Shown here: positions 1 to 10,111 of the stretch, piece by piece
Numbering within the stretch: the stretch's first letter is position 1
How the letters are laid out: each line of letters starts with the position of its first letter
Source: Dasyornis broadbenti
Taxonomy: Eukaryota; Chordata; Aves; Passeriformes; Dasyornithidae
Direction: 5' to 3'
Assembly (NCBI GenBank): GCA_013397935.1
Contig: VZRN01002232.1
Span: forward strand, 1,041,457-1,105,456
Length of the DNA stretch: 64,000 nt
The notes under the pieces: generated by a model
Seen by the model: only the letters and a program-made list of their open reading frames with translations
Databases searched by the model: none
Told to the model about the DNA's origin: nothing
Program-made: the position numbers and the translations under genes

Positions 1-23
1 TTTTATCATGTCCCAAGCCTTGC

Positions 24-84
24 AAAAAAAAAAAAAAAAAAANNNNNNNNNNNNNNNNNNNNNNNNNNNNNNNAAAAAAAAAAA
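24..84. other. Assembly gap inside a poly(A) run
   Basis: Positions 43-73 are 31 Ns. They are flanked by A runs on both sides (about 24-42 and 74-84). The gap is most simply a homopolymer whose length could not be resolved or whose contigs were joined there, so the true length of this stretch is unknown. Confidence 0.97.
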
Positions 85-599
85 TAGAATCTGTGAAAAT
101 ACTGAATGATAGTGGTCAGCAGGACTATCTTCACTGCTTTTAGTAATCCCCATTATTTCTAGTGGGAAACACATCTGGTAGGGAACAGCAGGGAGAGACT
201 TAATGATTCCTCACCTTTCCTGTGCTGCCTACCCTGTTGTTGGGGAAAGTGCTTGTGCCGCTCTGCCAAGGAAGGGGATTAGGATAGCAGACCTAGCAGA
301 TGAAGCTCTCGCATGGGATTAGGGTGTTTTTTCACCCCTATATGTAAGTCAGGCTGATTTTCCCCTTGCCTGCTTGGCTGGAGGAGCACTTCCGTGCATT
401 GGTGACAGTGAAAGATGGAAATGCTCATACGGGAAAGAAAGAGAAGTCAGGAGGCAATTACTTTCCTAAGTGTTGGTTTTTAAACGCTTATCAAATGGCA
501 GCGTCAGTCGCATGAGTGTCTCTGCAGTGGTACAAAGCACTCAGGGCAGATGCTGTTGACTCACCCATCTCTCCGTCCTGCAGCTGCCCAGGCACAGCA
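85..599. other. Non-coding stretch left of the CpG-rich patch
   Basis: Mixed-composition sequence with no open frame or repeat that I recognise. Its right end (559-564) reads ACTCAC on the plus strand, which is GTGAGT on the minus strand, a good splice-donor sequence considered with the CpG-rich patch. Nothing else supportable is seen. Confidence 0.4.
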
Positions 600-932
600 C
601 AGTTTGTGCTTGCACGGCGAACCGGATCAGGGAATCGATCTGGCTGGAAAAAAAGTATGTTAAAACACCCTCCAAAAAGCAGCATGTTTTTCTTTCCAGC
701 CGGAATCGCTTCTCCCATCTGGCCGGGCGCACAGCTGCACAAACAGCTGCGCAGCGAGGCGGCGGGGCTGGCGCAGGCGGCACCGCGGAGGAAGGGAAGC
801 TCCGCCGGGGCCGGCATCGCGCTCAGGGCATCCCCCAGCCCGGGGGGCATTCGGCCGCCCAGCTCCCCTCCCGCACCCAGCAGCGGGCAGTGAGCAAGGA
901 CCGCAGCAGCAGGCTGTCCCGGGCAGTGGACG
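600..932. promoter_or_regulatory. Short CpG-rich island, candidate promoter
   Basis: By hand count this stretch holds nearly thirty CpG dinucleotides, with the densest part at about 697-900, where GC content is far above the rest of the window. CpG islands of this kind mark promoters and first exons in vertebrates. No TATA box is evident, as is usual for such promoters. Open frames cross it on both strands (516-893 plus; 491-850 and 541-783 minus), but high GC alone lengthens open frames and none resembles a known protein. Transcription direction cannot be settled. A GTGAGT donor lies on the minus strand at 564-559, and a weaker GTGAGC follows on the plus strand near 889. The island is small, so a GC-rich enhancer or a chance patch remains possible. 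Confidence 0.45.
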
Positions 933-3008
933 GAGGCTCTGACCCAGCAGTATCTTCTCCTTCTGGGTGCTCATACTGGGCTACAGCCAGGAGAAGTGAG
1001 CCCTGCTTCAGCTCTGGAATTGAGGGACAATCCTGCTGAAAGACCCAGTTTAAACCTGAGGTACATTTGAAGGGGTAGAGAGTGAATTGGAATAGATAAG
1101 TGTATCCAAATTTTGTTCCTTCAGGGAAATTAAAAATGATTGGGATCATTAATAACTTTCACATCTCAAGTGCTTATGATCCTTGAGCATGCCAACACCA
1201 CCGGATGTTTGCTGGGATTTTTTTCAACAACCAGAGAAGATGGTCAAGTACTGAGTTATTTGTACCAATACGCTACGAATATGGAGCAGTTGCTCAAGTA
1301 ACTCATCACTAGGTTAATTCAGTATTTGAAACTGGACTAAGCCAAACCAAAGCTGGAGGTATAACTTAGACTGCAATAGCTGTAGGCAGACTGACATAGT
1401 GTTGTCCATCTAAAGCACTGGAAGGTCAGTCAGCAAGGACTCCTTCATGTAAAGATCAGGAAATAACTGCTTATGAAGATAAAAGTTTCAATTGCATCAT
1501 AGTCCCTATTATTTTTTGTGAGGGCTCAAAATAAATGAAGGCTTATATTCCCACACCTTCTATCAATAGCAATAGTTAGGTTTAAAAAAGACTCAAGGTA
1601 CAATCCACAGAGCTGGCCAGTCTGTTATTCAGGTAAAGAAAACAGTTCCACTTTCAGTTTTCAGGTGCAAAATGCTTGAATTTATCTTTGTGATAAACTT
1701 TTTCTTCTGTGATTCTTCCTTCATATGGAAGGACTGAAGTCTCTACAGAGTTATATTGGTTTTACTTGAGAAGTACAAATTCCCTCCCCAAAGACACACA
1801 AAGGTATTGCATGTAAAACTATATCCCCACTCCAAGAGTGAACATCCCACATAATTTGAATACTATCATAAGATTCCTGATGGCACCCTGTACCAGAATT
1901 GCTGGGTGATTTTGTATCACCATTGTCTTTGGATAATTATACAGTACCACAAGAATATAGGGACCAGCTCAAGCTATGTAGTGGCTTGGAAAAATATTCA
2001 TAGAGAAGGGAACAGAAGGTTCATCTTCACACAACTCAGTGGGTACTGCAGCTAAATATTAAACAAGATGGACTGGTCTGCTGACATACTCTGTGATGGG
2101 TGCTGCTGGAACCTCTCACAGTATCTAATGTCAAATTCAACTCCATTAATGTTGCAATTTTTTCTTTTTCAGAGAATGTCCTTCTCTTTCTGGTCAAGCG
2201 TTTTTACTGTAAATACAATAACTAAAACTAAAACTCAAAGTGACTCAAACAGATTTTGACATAACATGAACAGGTTTGTGCTTATGTGTATGTGTGGATA
2301 CCCTAAAAATAGTACCTTAATTTTTTTTCTGCATCCATAGTTTTTTTCCCAGGCAGTGTATAACAGACACTACTTTTTAAGTGATTCTGAATATTCAGTT
2401 TTGTGTAGCAATTTTATGTGGTAAGAGTTTACATTCAAATAGGCTTGCAATGGAATCTTTAGCCGTCTCATTGACGCTCTCCCCAATTTAATGAGCAATA
2501 CATTTGAATAAATTATGAGCTATTTAGTACGGAATCAGTTTCTGCTTAACAGAAATATTTCTTTGCATTGTATCATTACTATTATTAAAGGTTTACATTC
2601 AGGTACCATATACTGAATGTGATGAAAAAGAAGGAACACACAGAGACAATTTTTTTTTGTATTACAGTTCTGGGTCTTTATTATCTGTATCACAAGAGAT
2701 AATGTTATATTGCTTCCAATTTCCAATAATAGTGTATTAGAGTAAATATACAAGTTATCCCACTGTTTGAGTATGCTCTCAAACAGTCATTTCTCTGATG
2801 AATAAGTGTGGATCATTAACATTTTTCTCCTGTTGATTTGTGGAAGATCATTTTATTTGATCTGTGCCGACACAACACTTTTACAACAACAAATAAAGAA
2901 AGTTTGCCTAAAAGTAGATTTTTCTTTCCTTAAATTCTGCAACTAGTTTCTGAAGTGGGCTGTTTTCAAGGCATTGTAAACAACTTGGAGAAACAAATTC
3001 TTTGAAAA
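933..3008. other. AT-rich non-coding stretch
   Basis: Unique-looking AT-rich sequence with only short open frames (the best is 63-72 codons), no recognisable transposon and no long tandem repeat. Nothing else supportable is seen. Confidence 0.5.
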
Positions 3009-3055
3009 ATCATTCATTCATTCATTCATTCATTCATTCATTCATTCATTCATTC
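3009..3055. repeat. (CATT)n tetranucleotide microsatellite
   Basis: About eleven uninterrupted copies of CATT. A perfect array of this length is expected to be length-variable between individuals. Confidence 0.97.
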
Positions 3056-3609
3056 TACCTTTTATCTAAGACAACAAATTCTAAATTAAACCTTTTCAAA
3101 ATGAGTATACTTAAAAGTTTGATAGCAGACAAAAACCTGTTTGCAGCATATCTGAAAAACTGATTTACTAAAATAAGCAACAAAAGGTAAAGAAGCATTT
3201 CTTTACTTTCTTGTAATTCACAATACACAATTTCTCACAATATAGATTTTACAAGACTGTGCTTCAGTTATTTTTTGTCTAGGAATTCAGGATGCATAAA
3301 TATTGCAATAACAAAGCGGAAATCCTTGGAGCCAATTTATCTATTGAAAAGAAGTCTACACATCTTAAAATATGGAAATGGCAAAGCATCAAGGGGAACT
3401 TGTTTACTTTCTCTACTGGAGACTTTATTGAACTAAGGCTAAAGATTCAAGAATAAACCCGGTCTTTCAAATGCACAGGTGCTTAACTGGAATCTTTCGT
3501 TTTGCAACAGCAGAACCAAGATGAGAATCTGGCCCTGGAGCCGGCAGGAATGCCATATGATATCTGAATGGTAATTTTCTCTGTATGTGCCACAATAATG
3601 CCTCAGACT

Positions 3610-3760
3610 TGACCTTTGGCTTTGTTGTCACCAAGTATTATCATATGTATAATTTGACCTTTCTTAGTTGTATGAATGCTTGGCCTTGAACTCCATCTAA
3701 CCTTCTAGAAGCTGTAAAGATAATTTCTATACATTTGCAATAAGGCCCCTGATTTGACCT
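3610..3760 (-). promoter_or_regulatory. Row of nuclear-receptor-like half-sites
   Basis: Four half-sites lie in the same orientation on the plus strand: TGACCTTTG at 3610-3618, TGACCT at 3655-3660, TGGCCTTGA at 3681-3689 and TGACCT at 3755-3760. On the minus strand these read as AGGTCA-type half-sites. The third fits the NR5A (SF-1/LRH-1) consensus YCAAGGYCA, and the first extends to something near a DR1 element. Half-sites are short and arise by chance. What favours function is the same-strand clustering in about 150 bases. No direct proof. Confidence 0.25.
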
Positions 3761-6700
3761 GTGACTCAAATGAACAATAATTTCTTAATATTCCCGTTTC
3801 TCATAAGACTATTTGCCATAATAGTATAATAATAAGGCAATAAAATGTCCTTCAGTGTGAACTCATGTTATTCTAAATTTTGAAGGCCTGTGCTTTAGGG
3901 CATTCACAGTTCATTACATTTCTGTGTTGTCAAAAGATCATATCAAGGCATCAAAAGTTTCTAGCATTTAAATCAAAATGAATGAAAGGACAAAACTTAC
4001 ATTATTTAACTGTGTCTATATCCAGACAAAACTAAAGACAATAAAAAGCCTAATTTAGGGACAGTGAAGCAGAAGCGTATTTTAGCACTAGCAGAAGACC
4101 ATTAATAATCCTGCCATTTCTATTTAGCAATTTCAAAACAGAAAAGTATGAACTATTAAAAAAAATTCAGTTCTGACCTTTGAGAAAAACAAAATTGGGC
4201 ATTCTATCATTATGCAACAAAACAGTAAATAATCCAACATCATGGTATTCTTCAACAAAATATAGTAATTGTGGTTTTTTCCAGGAAAAAGTTAATCTTT
4301 GTTAATGTTGGTACACAAGAAAAATACAATCTGTTAGAAGTGTGCAAAGGAATTGTGACTATATTGAAAATGGATTCAGCCTGATGCCATCCAGTGTGTG
4401 ATACAGAAACACCTCTTTCAGCTGTGTAAGACTGCAAGCTCACCCTTCCAACAACACTATTTGCTTTCAGCCCCTATGGTGGTATTTCACAGCATATTTT
4501 GCTTGGACTGGAATGCTAATGGGTTATCACATTTGATCATCAGGCCCAGTACAGAAGTTTTCACTTTTCATGCAATTGTACCCAAATTTGAATACGTTTA
4601 AACACTGCCTGCATATAAAAGGCTCTGATTTTAAACTCAGTAACTTAAGAACTTGGTCCTGTACAAGTAGAACACACAATATATATAAGTAGATATGAGA
4701 CTCATGGGTAAGGTAAATACAACAGCCAGCATAGGGTGATTGAAATCGGTAAAGAGCAGCTGCCTGCCACTGCTCAGGTTTTGCTGCTATCAAGGCAGAG
4801 ATGAGTTTTGGGGAACATGAAGTGACTTTGGCAAGGCCAGCTGCAGCTGGAATATTTATGAAGTGGGATGTGCAGCAATACACCTGCACTTGCTTTAGTG
4901 CCATGACCTGGATCTACAATCCTTACAGTGTTTTCTTTTTCAGCCACCCAGAAAATCCATCCCTACATATACTTTATAGAACATATTCCATGCACTCCTT
5001 AAGATTTTCTTGTTTCCTTTTTTTTTCCTTGAAACTGTACTTCTTGGAAATTACTTTGCATGGCTTTCACTCTCTATGGCTATTGAAGCCAAGGCTCTTT
5101 TGTGGAAATGAATCTTTACTACTTAGAGCTGAAGTGTCCATGTAACTGGTAGTAACGCTATGACATGATCAATGTGACTCTCCTCCTTATACAAATTGCT
5201 CCTTCCGAGCTATCTGTCTTGCTATCATAGTTTTCTTCCCCACTGCAAAGGCTGGTGACAAGACTAGCTCAGACACATCACTCAAGATTAATCAGAAGCT
5301 TCAGAGTACAGAGAACAATGTAAGAGATAAAGACCAAATTATTAGTAAAATATGCAAACTGAGAGTCAATTCAAAACCCTTATGCTGCTCTTCTTTTTTT
5401 GCTTTCAAGTGTAGTGTTTATATATTCCAGTCTTGGTGGCAAGGGCCACCTCCATGGTCACTCAGAGGGCAGCTGCCACAGACAGAATGGAGGCTTGAAA
5501 ACAGAATGAAGAAGGTGCCTGCAGCTAAACAGATCTCTCCCTAAACATAAAGTGTTTCTTTGGCAACAAGTAAATGCTTTGGGTTCTTTAAGATTAGAGA
5601 GATATAGTATGGTTGGCCAAAAATAACAGAACATTCAGAAAAGCTTGGCTCCAGAGTGTATCTCTATCTTGAATAAGCAGATTAAGAATCACTTATTTTA
5701 AACTGTTTTCCCAACAAGAGTGAGCTTGAATGTTTGGCTTGCTGCAGATGTACTGGTCAAGAGATACTAAAAGCACAAAACCTCAAGGACTGAAGCTTTT
5801 AAATTCATATTCTGTCAGCTCAGACTTTCCAGAAAAATGTAAATTTGACACTGCTCTCTTATCCGAGCATTGAGACTTGCACTAACATAATGAGTCCTTC
5901 CAGAAATATCCATCAACCTTTTCTTCCCACTTACAGTCCTCTCACAGTATCCAAGGGAAGGGCAGCTCACTGACATGATGGGATCTGGTGAAATAGGGAT
6001 CTTGGAGCATAGGACACAATCCTCCTGCTCTTTCCACCAAGCCTCAGAGGTCCTGTCTCCTTGCAGAAGGACTCAGGTATGGGACACTGGTGAGCTCAGC
6101 TCCTCGCCCTCCTCCCACGAGTTATCGCTGTGACAAAAGCAGTGTATCCCAAGTGTCCAGCCTGGGTAAACTTTTTTCAGGCAGTAAAGCACTACTGGCT
6201 TCTAACATCAGTAACACTGGGCAGTGAGTGGTGGTGCTGCTGCATTTCTCCCCCACACTCCGCTGCCAGGGTGCATCCCAACAGTGCCCCTCTAGCAGAG
6301 GGCTCAGCTGCCTTCCACTCACCATCCTGAATGGTGGAGCAAAAGCATCTGTTGGGGCTCTGGTACAACAGGAAAAGAGAGGTAAAAAATTTCTGCTCTG
6401 CTGTCCCAGGGATGCAATCACAGCTCTAGTTCTTTATGTGAGACATTTCTGCTCCATTTCACTTTCTGGAAAGTCCCTTTTGCTCTAGAAGCCCTTCTTT
6501 TTGTTCACAATCCATCACAGGCACAAAGGTTCTTCATCGAGCTTTAAGGAGAAATGAGTGTAAAAGCATTTATTACTACTGATAATGTAACTGATATTTT
6601 TTTACTAATAATTCATTATTGTTTGATGCTATCACTGAAAGGCAAATAGCTTTCAAAGACAGAATTTGCACCAGCCCCTACAGATCTTTATGGGGTGTTT

Positions 6701-6808
6701 GGCATCCATCTGACCCCAACAGTGTTATAATTCTCCACTAATAATAATGAAAACAATACACAGCACCTAGAACATAAAAAAGGCAATTTTAATTTTTATT
6801 TAACTCAA
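3761..6808. other. Non-coding stretch
   Basis: AT-rich sequence, somewhat GC-richer at 5930-6330. The open frames (up to 125 codons, at 4527-4904 and 4801-5145) are on opposing strands, overlap each other and resemble no known family. No repeat family is recognised. Confidence 0.45.
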
Positions 6809-6953
6809 AGTTTAAAAAGGGAAGGGGACTGGAAGGTTAAGGGGAGGAGGAAGGGGAAGGGGAATGAAAAGAAGAAGGCAAAGAACAACAACGAAAAAAA
6901 AAAAGAAAGAAAAAAAAGGAAAAAGAGAAAGGAAAAGGGGAAAAAGGGAAAAA
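6809..6953. repeat. Polypurine-polypyrimidine tract with G-runs
   Basis: The plus strand is nearly all A and G, with 61 uninterrupted purines at 6893-6953. The left half has five G runs of three or more (6819-6821, 6824-6827, 6841-6844, 6853-6856, 6859-6862), separated by A-rich spacers. Such tracts can form triplex (H-DNA), and the G runs could form a long-loop G-quadruplex. The minus-strand open frames here, rich in Phe, Ser and Leu, are by-products of the composition, not genes. Confidence 0.85.
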
Positions 6954-8339
6954 CCGTAAAAGTTGGGTTGAGATAGTTCCAAAATCCAAACTTAGCCTCT
7001 CCTCCCACTCCCTGCAAACTGCTTTCTTATGCACTGGATTATGAAGTTTTCAAGGCTGGATTAGAGACTGCTATAAAACAGTTTGCCTGACACTGAACCA
7101 CATTTAAATTAGCAATGCCATAAACGGTACTGCGAGGGAGGGAGGGCCTGCTCGTGATTCAAGGATATCGTCTTTTGTATAATTTTCCCAGTATCATAAA
7201 TTTCTGCCCGAAGTTCCTACCAGAATAGCAATGCTCCAAAATATATTGAATAGGTGTCTTTTATAAAATGTTATACATGGAACAGAATTACAGTTTGTAG
7301 ATCACATTTATTTAAGATTAGCAAAATTTATGTATATGAACCTCAACAACATGATTTAAACCCATAGGTTTTTAGATGTAATGTTTTACCTTTCTGAGAC
7401 CTTTGTGCTTAGCTGGAGAGTGTTTACTGTGACTGAGGTATTTCTTCTAAATAGGGAGGCAGATTATTTCAAACCTTTTGGTATGGAAAACTCACAGTTT
7501 GTCCACCTCAAACAATCTCTTCTCTCCCCCAGTTGTCACAGCAACAACTTCAGCATTTGAAAGGAATCTACTTCAATAATCTAAGCCTCTGATCTTTGAC
7601 AGGCTTATAATGAAGGAACAGTTTGTTAATGCTGACATAAACATTTTGAAAACTTAAAGGTACAATTATCTAGTGTTGTTTAGGAAGTCAGCACTACATG
7701 GTCAAAAGAACAGCACTCTTCAAAAATATTTACTCATGCAATTTCCTAGTGAGAAAAACAACTGCTGACTGTACAGCTGAACCGAGATTCCAGCCCTGTG
7801 GTTTGAACAACAAGAATTTTTCTTTGTCTCCTGCCCATTTATAGTTCATTTTTTCTCTCTTACAATCCCATGATGATCTTTCAGATAATTCCAGGATATA
7901 TCAGCCCAATCTCTCTATTTTAAAAGATGTAACTTAAAAACCCAGGCTGAATCAGACCCAGTTCCAAGTGGGTCTCCTGGCTATGCTGCTTGTAATAAAA
8001 AGTCAGAACTGGCTTCTCAGCCAGCCAGCTGCGATGGAAGTTGCTTGCCTGTCTAGCAAACAAAACTGGTTTTTTACTGGGAGGAGGGCAGAAAGCTGAC
8101 ACGATGACAAAGTTCCCCAGGCTGTGCTCCGAAAGTAGTCCCTGCATTTTCCAGGCAAAGCAAAAGCCAGAGCAGGCGACGAACTCGGGGCTGCACTTTG
8201 GAGTCCAAGCTGCAGTGGCTCTGGGGAGACCATCACTCTCGGAGCAATTTCCTACAGTAGCGCCAGGGCTCCAGTGGTCCTCGGGGGTGACATCCATCAT
8301 CCTGCATGCTGCACTCTATCAAGTGGGGCTCCGAGAAAG
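6954..8339. other. Non-coding stretch
   Basis: AT-rich, then GC-richer from about 8030 to 8340. Two opposing open frames (8041-8472 plus, 143 codons; 7920-8300 minus, 126 codons) overlap and neither resembles a known protein. A conserved non-coding block begins at the right end. Confidence 0.4.
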
Positions 8340-8710
8340 GGTCAAGTGGTCCGCTGCCATGCTGTTTGAGCTCATCAGAGACATATTTAATTTAATTAAG
8401 GTTGTCAGCACTATTGATTTTGGCAGTTTCAATTACCGTGCTGTTATGGCTTCTGGATCTACTGATCTGTGATGAGCCCTATCAGCACTGGCACACATTG
8501 AGGAAAAAGCCCTTTGTCTCCTTTAAAACCTGACACATCCTGCCATAGGCCATAACTTATTGCTTTTATCCAGCCCAGCTCCTCTTCTGTTCCTCATAAT
8601 TAATTTCTCATTAGACAGCTCTTTATTGTTTAATTTGTGCAGTTTATAATCAAATTGGGCACATTAATTGTAGTTGAATTTAAGGCTAATGAAAAATAAA
8701 GGTTTTCAAT
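8340..8710. promoter_or_regulatory. Candidate conserved enhancer, homeobox-motif rich
   Basis: This block looks like a developmental conserved non-coding element. It carries dense TAAT/ATTA homeodomain cores (for example at 8597, 8601, 8610, 8631, 8647, 8663, 8665 and 8687), a SOX-like ATTGTT at 8625-8630 and a TTTAATTTAATTAAGG stretch near 8387. The sequence is complex, not simple AT-repeat. The end of an open frame (to 8472) runs through it, but the frame has no recognisable domain. The call rests on motif content and texture only, because conservation could not be measured. Ordinary AT-rich spacer is the alternative. Confidence 0.35.
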
Positions 8711-10058
8711 AACTTACTCTTCAATTATTTCAGACAAGATAAAATAAAACACTTTAAGAGTTGTCAGCTTTTTAAATTATAAATTAGGTTGTTTAAAGAG
8801 CATGGGCATTTAGGAAGCAGTTATCACACATTTAGTAATTATAAATCCTATGCTCCAATACAATTATTAGGATATATTTACAATTCCTCTTAGTTTTTTT
8901 CCACCCTGTTGTTAGTTAACTGCATAACATCTAATTGTTGGTGGTTAAAAATAGCATAATCTGAAGTCGCTGGGTCTGATTCCTCTTCTTCCACAGACCA
9001 AGTTGTAAATCAGCATATCTGTGGAAGTCCTTATCCTTAACACTGGAACAGGAGATGTGTCTGAAACAGGAGAGTTGTCTGGGTAAGAGGAAGAGGATTC
9101 CATTTGGTAGAGATTTTTTTTTAAATGCTGATCATTTTTCTAGACAGCATTGTAGAATTCAGCCCCTTTCCTTGGAGAAAATGGTAATACGTGATTTACA
9201 TTAGGACCAGGACATCAGCTGGCAGAAATCAGCAAAGCCCTCTGGATGTAGACTAAAATTTGTCCCATGATGTGCATAATCTTCATTTTAGCAATGGGAA
9301 AACAAAGGCAGAGAAGAAGCTTATTTGAAAGGGCACATGGGAGGTGAGGCTAGCCTGCTAGTTGGGTTTTTTGTTTTGTTTTTGTCTTTTTATTTTTCAG
9401 TTAGCAGTGAACAGACGGGGCGAAGGAGGATGGGAAAGAAGATGGGATAAAAAATTCAGGTAGTACCCACCTTCTTCCTTGCCAAGATAAAAATCAGGAA
9501 AATTGAGTTCCCTTCTTTGCTCAATGGCTGCACTCAATGCACAGCATTTTAGGGGTAAGCAAGAAAAGCAAAGGAAAGAAAGAGTTTCTCGTCACTGCTG
9601 AGGGGGAAGTTGGGGTGCTGTAGATTCCATAGTTTGGATGTGAGGAGTTGATGGGAGAACTTGATTCTTTGTGTGTACTAAGACCTCTCCTTGGCCAGAT
9701 GTGCAGGGTCCTAGAGCCCAGCATGATACATGGTGTTAGAGTATGTTCTGGGCATGTGCCCAGGGCACCCAGGGCAGGGATCCCAGGAACAGTTTGTGTA
9801 TGGGGGGGGTGTGTGTGAGCTGCTCCCCATTCCCTGCCCAAACAACCAAATGGTCACCCCTGCTCCTGCCCAGTGAGAGCTAAAGCTGTGTGCCTGATGG
9901 TGCATCTGCATCGAGGAAAGATGAGGCAGAGCTGAAAGTACGTCCAGTAGCTACTGACCAGAAAATGTATAAACTGAAATGCCGTAGAGAAAATGGTCAC
10001 ATCCACTGCTGCAAAAGTGCAAGGCTGCTGCTTGCCAAATACTTGATACTTGGTCTTT

Positions 10059-10064
<6 letters not shown>
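8711..10064. other. Non-coding stretch
   Basis: AT-rich on the left, with a T/G-rich patch at 9363-9400. From 9560 to 9930 it is GC-richer and holds overlapping minus-strand open frames of 66-106 codons with no recognised family. Apart from the ancient repeat remnant at 9262-9352, nothing else is supportable. Confidence 0.4.
9262..9352 (+). repeat. Probable ancient MIR/L2-like repeat remnant
   Basis: The stretch TTCATTTTAGCAATGGGAAA, followed by GGCAGAGAAGAAGCTTA and GGGCACATGGGAGGTG, follows the order of the classic amniote motif 'fraction-of-T, GGGAAACTGAGGCAGAGAG, ... TAAG ... CACA' seen in MIR core-SINEs and related LINE tails. It is heavily diverged. The family is named by recall, not by search. 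Confidence 0.35.

Positions 10065-10108
<44 letters not shown>
10065..10108. repeat. 44-base uninterrupted poly(A) run
   Basis: Forty-four consecutive A bases. A retroposed transcript would leave such a tail, but no polyadenylation hexamer sits just upstream, there is no recognisable gene body and no target-site duplication could be matched. I treat it as a mononucleotide microsatellite. Minus-strand open frames rich in Phe across it are artefacts. Confidence 0.95.

Positions 10109-10111
<3 letters not shown>

Noticed and set aside
516..893. Plus-strand open frame through the CpG-rich patch as a gene
   Set aside because: High GC removes stop codons on all frames. Frames overlap on both strands and no domain is recognisable.
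6805..7034. Phe/Ser-rich minus-strand open frames
   Set aside because: Direct translation of the polypurine tract, composition artefact.
8041..8472. 143-codon plus-strand frame as a gene
   Set aside because: A minus-strand frame of similar length overlaps it, no family is recognised, and its 3' part looks more like a regulatory element.
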